DNA of 27,186 bases from CAXTTV01 sp964247295 (GCA_964247295.1 CAXTTV010000050.1:1-27186), one strand, 5' to 3'; shown: positions 10,301-18,335, counted from the first letter of the stretch. Numbers and translations are program-made. Notes: generated by a model not told the origin, from the sequence alone.

Positions 10301-11148
10301 TTAAAAAGCGCCGCAAACCCAAGATCGAAGAGCTGACCTCACGCAAAAGCGCGACCGACATTCCCCGGATACTGAGCAATCTAGAAATCGCATTTACTGG
10401 TCAGGAAGAGGCGCGGCCCAAAGAGAGCATCAGGCCGATTGATGTCCTGCTAGCAACCAACATGATCTCAGTGGGAGTAGATGTCAAGCGTCTGGGTTTG
10501 ATGGTCGTCAACGGCCAGCCGAAAACCACCGCCGAATATATCCAGGCCACCAGTCGGGTGGGTCGAACCTATCCGGGCCTGGTCTGCGTCGTCTTTAACT
10601 GGTCGAGGCCGCGCGACCTCTCGCACTACGAGCTTTTTGAGCATTACCACGCCACCTTTTATCAGCAGGTAGAGGCGCTCTCTGTCACCCCCTTTGCCTC
10701 CCGCGCTCTGGATCGGGGATTGGCGGGACTGTTGGTCAGCTATATTCGCCTGAGCCAGAACAGTTCCAGTCCCAACGCAGCCGCCGGGAGCGTGCTGGGA
10801 GATCCCGAGCTTTTTGAGCAGGCCGTAGCTTACTATACGCGGAGGGCCGAAGAGATATCGGGGACGGCAGAGGCTGGAGAGAAGGTGCGTAGAGATCTTG
10901 AGCGTCTGATAGGGGAGTGGAGGAAGACCGCCGGCAGAGTGCTTCAGCTTGGCTATGATGATCGGCGGGACGGTAAAACCATCGGTCTTTTACAGGAACC
11001 GGAGCGAGGGGGGGCGTGGCAAGATTTCACCTGCCTGAACTCGCTGCGAGAAGTAGAGCCCAGCGTCAACCTGGTTCTGAATGATTTTGGGATGAGCGAT
11101 CAGCCCTATGAGCCAGAAGGGACAGAGGAGAAGGCAGCGCATGAGTAG
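7336..11148 (+). CDS. drmA: DISARM DrmA-type helicase
   Basis: A 1270-residue superfamily 2 helicase-like protein of the DISARM DrmA type. DrmA with DrmB forms the DNA-translocating core that engages incoming phage DNA. The Walker A is FPTGGGKTEAY (residues 570-580; K576). A zinc ribbon sits between the motor motifs, with CPWC at 693-696 and a second Cys pair near 720 and 727. The Walker B box is DELH (825-828), followed by the motif III-like AATAT. The C-terminal lobe has TNMISVGVDVKRLGLMVVNGQPKT near 1040-1060 and motif VI QATSRVGR near 1069-1076. The 560-residue N-terminal part has no motif I recognise. Start is ATG 7336 after an AG-rich ribosome site. The 3' end overlaps drmB by 8 bp (ATGAGTAG), implying coupled translation. 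Family assignment rests on the GGGKTEAY and DELH motifs and the DUF1998 partner. Confidence 0.9.
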   Translation: MQRILLARRLPDAESVHALNKQLLSGEIQLDWSGLQNYPQLEEDLYILLNNLDLDRHAEGLDLANGRPSIPDWLEPLILKVLENPRISEEDLSIVRPLPVEEVPVWEPESQLVEVPAGPILTLPSSARIRDELEELVLKDLLGPAGGEEEEVEESHVNERYLVGLLAPDRKQLAPEDQDELGVTDATTEDGAGESDTLQRNSFSPSSMGLSFCVDLEASALLVTPRWGQYKRVASETLVTSKINNPKLVWKRTPRGGEAHLLRLKEGESSWRPEPEDEEQSQVFVKASIRRTRENWLVTLFLVNGQHEPKRLRDGAWLFQPELVIESPDAQPIFQKRLSQRENRIHYEEQKMTAMLYRKHVSFAIGHNVSVHAETLPDQPTCAIRLSTRVVPSYEVPKTEAPTPHEISALAELLLDMRDLSRLTGAELVERLSPLIQAYLGWIGQQEKRLQEADPDLRTYESQAREALAQCRLTAERIGAGIQILAEREDAASAFAFMNQAMWQQRVRTIYAENRRSGKECNIEDFDRPENRSWRPFQLAFILLNLPALTNLHHQDRSTASEAIADLLWFPTGGGKTEAYLGLTAYTLCIRRLQGTVEGHVGSEGVAVLMRYTLRLLTLQQFQRAAALICACEQIRQADPKRLGTTPFRLGLWVGMSTTPNRTEAADEKIKEEMGQSKNFLGTTGTPAQLTHCPWCGHSIDIKNYNIKVDRERSRTLIYCGSTGDACPFNYRQAQVEGLPVLVVDEEIYRLLPALLIATVDKFAQLPWKGETQMLFGKVDQKCSRHGFRAGDLVDRDSHRAIKMLPAARSTPHLPLRPPDLIIQDELHLISGPLGTLVGLYENAIDHLSTWEVGWRSVRPKVIAATATIRRAEQQIQSLFLRQTQIFPPQGVDIEDNFFSRQRLVTEESSGRRYLGICANGRRLKSATIRVYVAYLAAGQALYEKYGSAVDPWMTLVGYFNSMRDLGGARRLVEDNISTHLRYVEQRGFKKRRKPKIEELTSRKSATDIPRILSNLEIAFTGQEEARPKESIRPIDVLLATNMISVGVDVKRLGLMVVNGQPKTTAEYIQATSRVGRTYPGLVCVVFNWSRPRDLSHYELFEHYHATFYQQVEALSVTPFASRALDRGLAGLLVSYIRLSQNSSSPNAAAGSVLGDPELFEQAVAYYTRRAEEISGTAEAGEKVRRDLERLIGEWRKTAGRVLQLGYDDRRDGKTIGLLQEPERGGAWQDFTCLNSLREVEPSVNLVLNDFGMSDQPYEPEGTEEKAAHE

Positions 11149-12988
11149 CTTTATGTCTCAGAAAGCCGCCGGCCAGATCCGGCCCAGCCAGATTCTCACC
11201 AACTGTGGAGTCGGCTCAATCATCGACCTGCCCTATCTTTCCGTCCTGGTCATGGGATTAGAAGACTGGCAGATCAGGGATAGTGCGGAGATACGCGAGA
11301 ATCGGCTGCTCCAGGCCGTGCAATCAGTAATGGGGTCGCAGGTGAGACAACTGCTTCAGCCGCCGATTGAAGAGGGGCATTTGGGAACCCCAGTGAATAA
11401 CCCGGTCGGGGTACCAGTCGCGACCTTTCCGCGCTGGCTGGTCTGTCCCTTTTGCCGGCTGCTCGCGCCGATTGATACAGGAGTCTTCAGCTTGCGCACG
11501 CGCTATGGTCAGGCAAGTTACATTCACGAAAACTGTAGCAAAGCGCATCAGCCCGTCGTAGTGCCCGCACGCTTTATGATCGCCTGTGATGCAGGGCATC
11601 TAGATGATTTTCCCTGGCAAGACTTTGTGCATCGAGGGGCGCAGCACCAGAACCATATCCTTGCCTTAGAGGAGCGTGGGGTCTCGGTTGAGATCACAGA
11701 AGTCTATGTGCGCTGCACGACCTGTGGGCGTAGATATCCAATGTCCGAGGTTTTTGGAACCCAGGAAGAGAAGCAGTATCCGCCGAAATGTCGAGGCCGT
11801 CGCCCGCACCTGCGGGATTTTGAAAGAGAAGGTTGCACACGCGAGGCCCGTCCGATCCTGCTGGGAGCCTCAAACCTCTGGTTCCCGCTCTACTTCACCA
11901 CGCTTTCGCTGCCGGAGGCTCCAGATAGGCTTACACCTTTATTGGATCGTTATTGGGAGAACCTTCAAGATGTCGAAGATGTTTCTGAGATCGCCTTTAT
12001 GCGGAGACGGCGTTTCATTCAAGATCTAGAAGATTTTGATGACGACGAAATATTCGAGGGGATCGTCCAGAAACGGTCGCAAGTAGTTAGCGAGAAACAG
12101 ATCACCCCGGCGGATCTGAAGCGCCCGGAATGGGAGATCCTCAGCCATCCGGACTCGGTCAGGCACACCCAGGACTTTGAAGCCTACACCTTTGCCCCGG
12201 CAGGTCATAATAAGCTTTTAGAGCAGGTAGTTCTGGTAGAGCGGCTGCGCGAGGTGCGGGCCCTGACCGGATTTACCCGATTGGAATCCTTTAATGGCTA
12301 TGCTGAAGAGGAAGAAATCCCAAAGGAACACCTGATGAGACTGACGCGAAAAAGCCCAATCTGGGTGCCGGCAGTCGAGACCAGGGGTGAGGGGATCTTT
12401 ATACAGTTCAGGGAAGAGGCGATCCGGGAATGGGAGCAGCGCGAGGAAGTGCGTAGGAGGGACAAGCTTTTTCAGCAGGCTCATGGGCAATGGCGAATGG
12501 ATCGGCGGATACCAGAGCCCCAGCAGAATTATCCTGGAATTCGTTATGTGCTGTTGCACACCTTCGCCCACGCCTTGATGCGTCAGCTCACACTTGAGAG
12601 TGGGTATACCACAGCCAGCATTCGAGAGAGGATTTATGCCAGCTTGCCCGGTAGCGAGGGAGGGCCGACCGCCGGGGTCCTGCTGTATACAGCGGCAGCC
12701 GATAGCGAAGGCACATTGGGGGGGCTGGTGAGTCAGGGGAATCCGGAGCAACTGGACTGGCATATAGCAGGGGCGTTAGAGCAGATGCAGATCTGCACGT
12801 CCGATCCGTTGTGTGCTCAGCACAACTTTATCGAGGATCGGAGCCTGCATGGAGCCACCTGTCATGCCTGTTTGTTTGTGCCGGAGACCTCATGTGAGCG
12901 GGGGAACAAGTACCTGGACCGGAATGTGCTGATTCGGACGTTGGCCGAGGGGGCGTCCATCGCCTTTTTCCCGACGCCGGATGTCTAG
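11141..12988 (+). CDS. drmB: DISARM DrmB-type DUF1998 protein
   Basis: A 615-residue protein matching DISARM DrmB, the DUF1998 partner of DrmA. The N-terminus (GQIRPSQILTNCGVGSIIDL) is the typical start of this family. Cysteine pairs suggest zinc sites: C102/C105 with C132 and C149, then C192/C195 with later Cys, and C574/C577 near the end. The DUF1998 core is about residues 465-595, with RYVLLHTFAHALMRQLTLESGY, a GVLLYTAAADSEGTLGGLV segment and CHACLFVPETSCE. Start is ATG 11141, which follows a GAGGAGAAGG ribosome site and overlaps the drmA stop; an upstream frame extension lies inside drmA. In DISARM, DrmB binds DrmA and is needed for restriction. After it comes a 612-bp repeat-rich spacer before the ATPase gene. 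Confidence 0.9.
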   Translation: MSSFMSQKAAGQIRPSQILTNCGVGSIIDLPYLSVLVMGLEDWQIRDSAEIRENRLLQAVQSVMGSQVRQLLQPPIEEGHLGTPVNNPVGVPVATFPRWLVCPFCRLLAPIDTGVFSLRTRYGQASYIHENCSKAHQPVVVPARFMIACDAGHLDDFPWQDFVHRGAQHQNHILALEERGVSVEITEVYVRCTTCGRRYPMSEVFGTQEEKQYPPKCRGRRPHLRDFEREGCTREARPILLGASNLWFPLYFTTLSLPEAPDRLTPLLDRYWENLQDVEDVSEIAFMRRRRFIQDLEDFDDDEIFEGIVQKRSQVVSEKQITPADLKRPEWEILSHPDSVRHTQDFEAYTFAPAGHNKLLEQVVLVERLREVRALTGFTRLESFNGYAEEEEIPKEHLMRLTRKSPIWVPAVETRGEGIFIQFREEAIREWEQREEVRRRDKLFQQAHGQWRMDRRIPEPQQNYPGIRYVLLHTFAHALMRQLTLESGYTTASIRERIYASLPGSEGGPTAGVLLYTAAADSEGTLGGLVSQGNPEQLDWHIAGALEQMQICTSDPLCAQHNFIEDRSLHGATCHACLFVPETSCERGNKYLDRNVLIRTLAEGASIAFFPTPDV

Positions 12989-13600
12989 GGGCCATCGGGT
13001 GCGGCGGTTGGGAACGGGCCTGAAAGGGCGTCGAAGAGCAATCAATCTACGTATGACGAGATGGGAAGGCGTATGAACCTCGTAAGCAAGCGATTCTGCT
13101 GGGAAAGATGTTGATGGACAGAGAAGGGGAGTCGAATGGGGTAGATCGGGTCACGTGTGGACCCGTAGCAAAGGGATGCACCACCTGCACCCCGACGCCG
13201 AACCATCTCAAGGCTCGTAAGTCAGGCCATATGTGTGCCGTGGCAACGGAAGCGATTGGGGGCACCATGGCTGACGGCGGATTTTCCTTCTCCGTTCCCA
13301 TCAGACGGATGGGTGTGGTGATGGGAACGGGAGAGATCCCAGTCTCCACGGGTCCGCACGCGACCCGATCTACCCCGTNNNNNNNNNNNNNNNNNNNNNN
13401 NNNNNNNNNNNNNNNNNNNNNNNNNNNNNNNNNNNNNNNNNNNNNNNNNNNNNNNNNNNNNNNNNNNNNNNNNNNNNNTAGGAACGGGAGAGATCCCAGT
13501 CTCCACGGGTCCGCACGCGACCCGATCTACCCCAGTCGACCACCGTTTGTGGGGCCTGGGCCCTTTTTTATCAAAATTCATTTATTGTAGAGGAAGGTTG
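12989..13600. repeat. Repeat-rich spacer containing an assembly gap
   Basis: No credible gene is present. It contains a leftward CACGTG element (13141-13169, GTAGATCGGGTCACGTGTGG), a decayed leftward copy (about 13219-13243), and rightward variants with CGCACGCGAC in the core at about 13347-13376 and 13504-13533. The stretch GGAACGGGAGAGATCCCAGT and the following 30 or so bases occur on both sides of the N gap, at about 13324-13376 and 13481-13533. The frames across it are repeat translation interrupted by N. A ribosome site (GAGGAAGG) lies at 13590-13597, ahead of the ATPase start. Confidence 0.85.
13379..13478. other. Assembly gap (100 N)
   Basis: Exactly 100 N, a conventional size for a scaffold gap of unknown length. 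Both flanks end in the same roughly 53-bp repeat in direct orientation, so the assembler probably broke on a repeat array. The missing DNA may be only repeats, or could hide a small gene. Confidence 0.97.
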
Positions 13601-15910
13601 ATGCTACCGATTATACCTGAACAGAAAACGCTGGATGATCTTGTCCAGGAGTATCTAATGGATGAATTTAAGCAGGAGTCTGATGCGGATCTGTGGGTTC
13701 AGCGAGAGCGACAGCTTCCTGCGCTTCGGGCTATCTTGTTACGCTTTATAGATGGAGAAATTGGTCTCAAAGTACTGCGAGACCAACTTCAGGTTGAGCT
13801 TACTCCAAAAGATCCCCTCTGGGGTACTAGTGGAGTAGGTTTTATGATGGAACTTAATAAACTCATCAAGTATCATGACGAGCATCAGCCTTTCGCCGAA
13901 ACTTCATTACGTGAAGTTTTGACTGAAATTAATCGTGATAATCTAGGTCAGCGCATCGAAACCTTCTGCAACTTCCTTTATCGGGATAAAAACCGTCTGC
14001 GTCAGGAGGGGAAATCTTCAAATCAGGTGATGTCTGCTGGTAACACGGCCTTCATACTATCATTGATGACCTTCTGGTTGAATGTAGAAGATTCGTTAAT
14101 TGTCTACTATCATAGTACAGTTGTTGGTGTCTCGGCTTTAATTAAAGCCGAACTTCTTTCCGCTCCTGTTAATTTTGGCTATCCTCGCAATAATAATAAA
14201 AATCAAGTGATTACTGTACGGACCGATGCTGAACATCAAGCATTTCTGAAAGCTATTCAGCCTCTGGTAGATAAATTGTTAAACAAGCCGTTAATCATTG
14301 AGCGATTTTTTGCCTGGCGGGTAAGACCCCAGGAGCAGGCGACGCAAGATCAGACAACGGTGTTGCGTAAAGAGATGGATCAATCGAGTCTTTTAGCTTC
14401 CGATGTTGACGCGTTGGTATTACGGGAGGGAGCCGCCCCATATACTGCGACAGCAGAAATACAAACATCTTTAGAGATCGATACATCTACGTTTGCTAAT
14501 CTGCCTTTAGCGCCAATTCCCGAGCCAGCGCTAGCGGAGCGCATTCGGGAGCTGCGTCAGCATATCCTCATTGATGAGAAAAGCATTCGGCGGATCTATC
14601 TGGCGCTGCTGGCCGGACATGTGATTTTGACAGGCCCTCCGGGTACTGGCAAGACTGAGCTGGCTCGCTTGATTCCAGAGATCCTCTGGCAGAATGAAGA
14701 GACCACTGATTTCGCAACTGCTTATACCACACGTCTGGTGACCGCAACCGATGAATGGAGCGTGCGTAAGCTGATTGGTGGATTGGAGCCCCGGAGCCGG
14801 AATGGCAGCGTTGAGTATATAGTGCAGCATGGGTATTTGACCACCACTATCTTAAATAACTGGACCTTTGATCCGAATACTCCCTTTGATCGACAGGTGC
14901 TGAGGCGTATGCAGTACGGGGCCTCCGGCGTGGTGAATCAAGGGCAGAGTCAGCAGTTTCGAGGGCAGTGGCTGGTAATTGATGAATTTAACCGGGCGCC
15001 GATAGATCTGGCGTTGGGGGAGGCCCTGACGGCATTGGGAGGGACCGGTTTTTTAAGGGTCCCGATCGAGGGTGGGAGCGCCGAACTGCCGATCCCCCAG
15101 GATTTTCGGATTATCGGGACCCTCAACAGCTTTGATCGCAACTATCTAAACCAGATCAGCGAAGCGCTGAAGCGCCGCTTCTCCTTTGTCGAGATCCTTC
15201 CGCCGACGCGACAGCGGCGTCAGGAAGAGATGAATATCGTCCTTTACAAAGCTCTGAAAAGCATCGAGCACCTGAGTGATTCCATTACGCTAGACGAGAG
15301 CGGAAATCTGGAGTGGCAGGGCATCCTCACAATCTCAATCGAGGACGATGGTTCCTATCAGCGGAGTGTGAAAGACGCGGGGATTCCTCAGATGAAAGCA
15401 ATTCTACGATGCCTGGATCTTTTTGAAGTAATCAGGGTCTATAGGCAGCTTGGGACCGCGCAATTGATCGCCCTGGCGCGTCGGCTGCTTATCAGCGGGA
15501 TTGTTCAAAATCTGGTTGTAGAGGATCAGTGGTATCGGGCCCTGGATGAGGCGCTCTGTGATACTGTGGCTGATCAGCTTCAGGTTTTGCTACCCGATCA
15601 GATCGAAGCCCTTTCGCTGTATCTCAAAACGCCGCCCGCCGAATTTCCCCAGACCTATAATGCTTTCCTGGCAGATCTGTTGAACAATCCACGCCGGTTG
15701 CATGCCCAGTTGATCTCGCTCGCAGAGACCGTTGACGAGGGAGGGCAGAACTTTCTTTCGGAAGCTCAGGTGGATGTGCTGCTACAATCCAGTGTGCCCC
15801 AGATCTCAGAGGAACTTTTGAAGAAGATCTTCCACCTGGAAGGGCCGGAAATCAGATTGCCACTTTTCACCCGACGACTGAGGACATTCCAGACGGAGCG
15901 CGGCCTGTAG
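13601..15910 (+). CDS. McrB-like AAA+ ATPase with divergent N-terminal domain
   Basis: A 769-residue protein whose C-terminal half is a dynein/MoxR/McrB-type AAA+ ATPase. Walker A is GPPGTGKTE (345-353; K351), Walker B is VIDEFNRA (D461, E462, N464, R465), sensor 1 is GTLNSFDR (N509), and ALKRRF near 525 holds likely arginine-finger residues. The D-E-x-N-R box and GTxN sensor resemble McrB, the motor of modified-DNA-dependent restriction. Residues 1-300 are unfamiliar and helical in look; by analogy with McrB they may read DNA. DNA for this part (13601 to about 14500) is AT-richer than the GC-rich ATPase part. ATG 13601 follows a clear GAGGAAGG site; the 18-codon upstream extension lacks support. 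The nuclease gene starts 21 bp downstream, so the two are almost certainly co-translated and act together. Confidence 0.85.
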   Translation: MLPIIPEQKTLDDLVQEYLMDEFKQESDADLWVQRERQLPALRAILLRFIDGEIGLKVLRDQLQVELTPKDPLWGTSGVGFMMELNKLIKYHDEHQPFAETSLREVLTEINRDNLGQRIETFCNFLYRDKNRLRQEGKSSNQVMSAGNTAFILSLMTFWLNVEDSLIVYYHSTVVGVSALIKAELLSAPVNFGYPRNNNKNQVITVRTDAEHQAFLKAIQPLVDKLLNKPLIIERFFAWRVRPQEQATQDQTTVLRKEMDQSSLLASDVDALVLREGAAPYTATAEIQTSLEIDTSTFANLPLAPIPEPALAERIRELRQHILIDEKSIRRIYLALLAGHVILTGPPGTGKTELARLIPEILWQNEETTDFATAYTTRLVTATDEWSVRKLIGGLEPRSRNGSVEYIVQHGYLTTTILNNWTFDPNTPFDRQVLRRMQYGASGVVNQGQSQQFRGQWLVIDEFNRAPIDLALGEALTALGGTGFLRVPIEGGSAELPIPQDFRIIGTLNSFDRNYLNQISEALKRRFSFVEILPPTRQRRQEEMNIVLYKALKSIEHLSDSITLDESGNLEWQGILTISIEDDGSYQRSVKDAGIPQMKAILRCLDLFEVIRVYRQLGTAQLIALARRLLISGIVQNLVVEDQWYRALDEALCDTVADQLQVLLPDQIEALSLYLKTPPAEFPQTYNAFLADLLNNPRRLHAQLISLAETVDEGGQNFLSEAQVDVLLQSSVPQISEELLKKIFHLEGPEIRLPLFTRRLRTFQTERGL

Positions 15911-15931
15911 AGGCTTTGGAGAACAGCATCT

Positions 15932-17257
15932 ATGCTTGAAAATGAGAGGGAACAGCTCTGGTCACAGAGGCTTCAGAGGCGAATCATCCGCCTGCTGCTC
16001 CAGCATGATCGGCCACTGTTCCACCAGCAGTTCCGACAATTCTTTACGCACAGCGAACTGCCTAAAATTCCACTGCTTCAGCAGTACGATCAGTACATTC
16101 GGCTGGCGACCATGAGCAATGAGCTATTGGAGGATATTCTGCCGCGCATCCGCCGACAGCTTAGCCTGAAGACCAGTCATGCGCGTTTGCGAGAATTCGC
16201 GCCCACGCGTGGGGAGATTGACTGGCAGCGGAGCCTGGAACGCAGTTGGAGTCAGTCGTCGGGCCAGCCCCCGCTCCAATTTGAGACCCGGCTGCGGCAG
16301 CGAACCCTGGATACGCCCGAAAATCTGTTGACCGTCGCCATTCTGCTGTGCTACCGTCAGGAGATCGAACAGGTCCTGAAAACAGGCTTTAGCGACGAAG
16401 AACTTGGACCACAGGAGCAGCGGTTGCTAATCGCCGCTGACGAGCAGGCCGAGCGAGAGCTGGCCGCCCCATACGCTCGTTCTTTAGCCGTTAGGGCCGC
16501 CACCGTTGATCTTCCCGAACTTGTTGAGCGGGTCAGTCATCTGCTCCCGCTGGGTGGAAGCCCTTATCGGGATCTGATTGAGTGGTGGCAGCGGTTCGGG
16601 CACTTTCGGATTGGGCGGGCAGAGAACGAGAAGAGTCAGACGCTTGCCAGCGAGAGAAATGATGGAAAGACTGATCCCTGGCTGTACGAGCTCTGGCTGG
16701 CGCTGGAGATGATCCACCTGTTTCAAGAGAGGGAGGCCATCATACAGTCTGGCGTGTCCGTCGCCACCGATCAACTACAATGCCGTTTCCAGTGGAATGG
16801 GCAACGCTATCGCTTTCAGTATAATCGGCAGCTTGACACCCTTAATGGATTGGATGGGATCTGGGAGAACGCCCCGGCGACCCGCCCGGATTACAGCATA
16901 GAATTAGACCAGGAAGAGAGGAATTGGCGCACACGGGCGGTTCTGCTGGATGCCAAATATTATCTTCAAGGATCGGATCAAACGAAAACCAGCGGCCCGA
17001 TCAAGAAAATGTTGGGAGACCTCTTCTTACTCAACGCTGAACAGGGTTTCCTTTTCTTCCCGCTGATCGCAGATCCACCTGAAGGGGAAAGCGTCACGCA
17101 GAGCACCCGGAAAAACCCTCAGTATCTTCAGTTGGGGCAGCCCAATTATCAGGTTCACGTGTGTAAGCTAGAGCCGGGTATGCCGTTGGAGCTGGTGCGG
17201 GAGCGGTTAGGCGCGATCTTAGATCTCGCCACCGCCGCCCTGGTTTACCACTCGTAA
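15932..17257 (+). CDS. McrC-like PD-(D/E)XK nuclease partner
   Basis: A 441-residue protein that looks like the nuclease half of an McrBC-type pair. Residues 318-343 hold RPDY (D320) and, after a short insert, LLDAKYY (D340, K342), the D...(D/E)xK arrangement of PD-(D/E)XK nucleases; McrC-type enzymes show the same RPD...DAKY pattern. Residues 1-300 are largely helical and unlike the short McrC stalk domain I know, so the family may be DUF2357-related or new. It starts 21 bp after the ATPase gene, with TTGGAG ahead of the ATG. Its likely job is cutting DNA loaded by the ATPase, or replacing the missing DrmC phospholipase-D nuclease of DISARM. The second role is inference from gene order only. 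It is the last plus-strand gene of the island; the next gene is convergent. Confidence 0.8.
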   Translation: MLENEREQLWSQRLQRRIIRLLLQHDRPLFHQQFRQFFTHSELPKIPLLQQYDQYIRLATMSNELLEDILPRIRRQLSLKTSHARLREFAPTRGEIDWQRSLERSWSQSSGQPPLQFETRLRQRTLDTPENLLTVAILLCYRQEIEQVLKTGFSDEELGPQEQRLLIAADEQAERELAAPYARSLAVRAATVDLPELVERVSHLLPLGGSPYRDLIEWWQRFGHFRIGRAENEKSQTLASERNDGKTDPWLYELWLALEMIHLFQEREAIIQSGVSVATDQLQCRFQWNGQRYRFQYNRQLDTLNGLDGIWENAPATRPDYSIELDQEERNWRTRAVLLDAKYYLQGSDQTKTSGPIKKMLGDLFLLNAEQGFLFFPLIADPPEGESVTQSTRKNPQYLQLGQPNYQVHVCKLEPGMPLELVRERLGAILDLATAALVYHS

Positions 17258-17431
17258 GAAGTGGGGTTGCGTGCCAGAAGCGGCAGTCATCGCTTTGCTC
17301 GACGGGCCGTCCTACCGTCCTACGCCGCGTGAAACGGCAACCCCTCGGGAAAAAGAAGAAGGCGGGTCGAAGCGAAGCCGTTGGGGACCAGTCGGGGACG
17401 GGTGGAACCTTTGGACTTGCGGGTACTCGCC
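17258..17431. other. Right-edge intergenic region with REP-like hairpin
   Basis: This convergent spacer holds TTGCGTGCCAGAAGCGGCAG and following bases at 17267-17290. That is a near copy of the hairpin at 96-120, with the same AGAAGC loop but a TGCC/GGCA stem instead of CGCC/GGCG. A 6-bp hairpin (TCGCCT-TATG-AGGCGA, 17427-17442) spans the aldo/keto reductase stop codon but lacks a T-tract on either strand. I see no convincing terminator for the defence genes. Confidence 0.5.
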
Positions 17432-18313
17432 TTATGAGGCGATGCTATTTAGCTCGGCCAGATCTTGCTCTGAAAGGGTCAGCCCTGCGCCGCTGACGTT
17501 TTCTCGTAGATGCTCGACCGATGAGGTTCCTGGAATCAGCAGAATGTTTGGAGATCGGTGAAGCAGCCATGCCAGCGCGACGGCCATTGGAGTCGCGTTA
17601 AGGCGCGTCGCGACTTTTGATAGCGTATCGGATTGAAGCGGGGAGAAGCCCCCGAGCGGGAAGTAGGGCACAAAGGCAATACCTTGGGCCGCGAGCGAAT
17701 CGATCAAATCGTCATCGACTCTATGGGCGAGATTGTAGAAGTTTTGCACGCACACGATCGGCGCAATGGACTGGGCTTCGGCGATCTGATCGGCGTTCAC
17801 ATTGCTAATCCCAAGATGTTTAATTAAGCCCTCTTTCTGCATCTGGACCAGAGCAGAGAATGGTTCGGCGATCGATCCGGGAGTAGCACCGCTGAATCCT
17901 CCGACGCGCAAATTGACCACATCCATAGCATCCAGTCTGAGATGCTCTAGATTATCGTGAATAGCCTGACGCAACTGTTCCGGGGCCAGGGCCGTGGGCC
18001 AGCCACCCTCAGCATCTCGGAATGCCCCGACCTTGGTAACGATATGCAGGCTATCAGGATAGGGGTACAGTGCTTCTTTGATGATCTGATTGGTGACATA
18101 GGGACCATAGTAGTCACTGGTGTCAATATTAGTGATACCTAGAGCCAGCACCTCGCGCAGAACGGCCACAGCGGCAGCGCGATCGGCTGGTGGGCCGAAC
18201 ACATGGGGGCCAGCCAACTGCATCGCGCCGTATCCCATACGAGTGACAGTCAGACCTTCGGCCATAGTAAACGTTCCACCAGGAAGCGACGTAATATGAG
18301 ATTTCGGTGTCAT
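17432..18313 (-). CDS. Aldo/keto reductase family oxidoreductase
   Basis: A 293-residue NADPH-dependent reductase of the aldo/keto reductase superfamily. It shows the (beta/alpha)8 pattern: MGYGAMQLAG at 26-35, NIDTSDYYG with catalytic D64 and Y69, VTKVG with K94, KHLGISNV, then IPGTSSVEHLRENV for cofactor phosphate binding near the end. The usual catalytic His segment reads DVVNLRVGG (131-139), with Asn and Arg where His is expected. I associate this variant with the YdbC/pyridoxal-reductase-like subgroup, but the substrate cannot be named. The start ATG is preceded by AAAGGA. It lies 22 bp after merR on the same strand, so both are transcribed from the MerR promoter at 18811-18841, implying induction by a small molecule or oxidative stress sensed by MerR. 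Confidence 0.9.
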   Translation of the reverse strand: MTPKSHITSLPGGTFTMAEGLTVTRMGYGAMQLAGPHVFGPPADRAAAVAVLREVLALGITNIDTSDYYGPYVTNQIIKEALYPYPDSLHIVTKVGAFRDAEGGWPTALAPEQLRQAIHDNLEHLRLDAMDVVNLRVGGFSGATPGSIAEPFSALVQMQKEGLIKHLGISNVNADQIAEAQSIAPIVCVQNFYNLAHRVDDDLIDSLAAQGIAFVPYFPLGGFSPLQSDTLSKVATRLNATPMAVALAWLLHRSPNILLIPGTSSVEHLRENVSGAGLTLSEQDLAELNSIAS

Positions 18314-18335
18314 TGTATAGTATCCTTTACTGCTT

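Noticed and set aside
273..17257. BREX system
   Set aside because: A PglX-like methylase is present, but PglZ, BrxC, BrxA, BrxB and BrxL are all absent, while DrmA and DrmB are clear.
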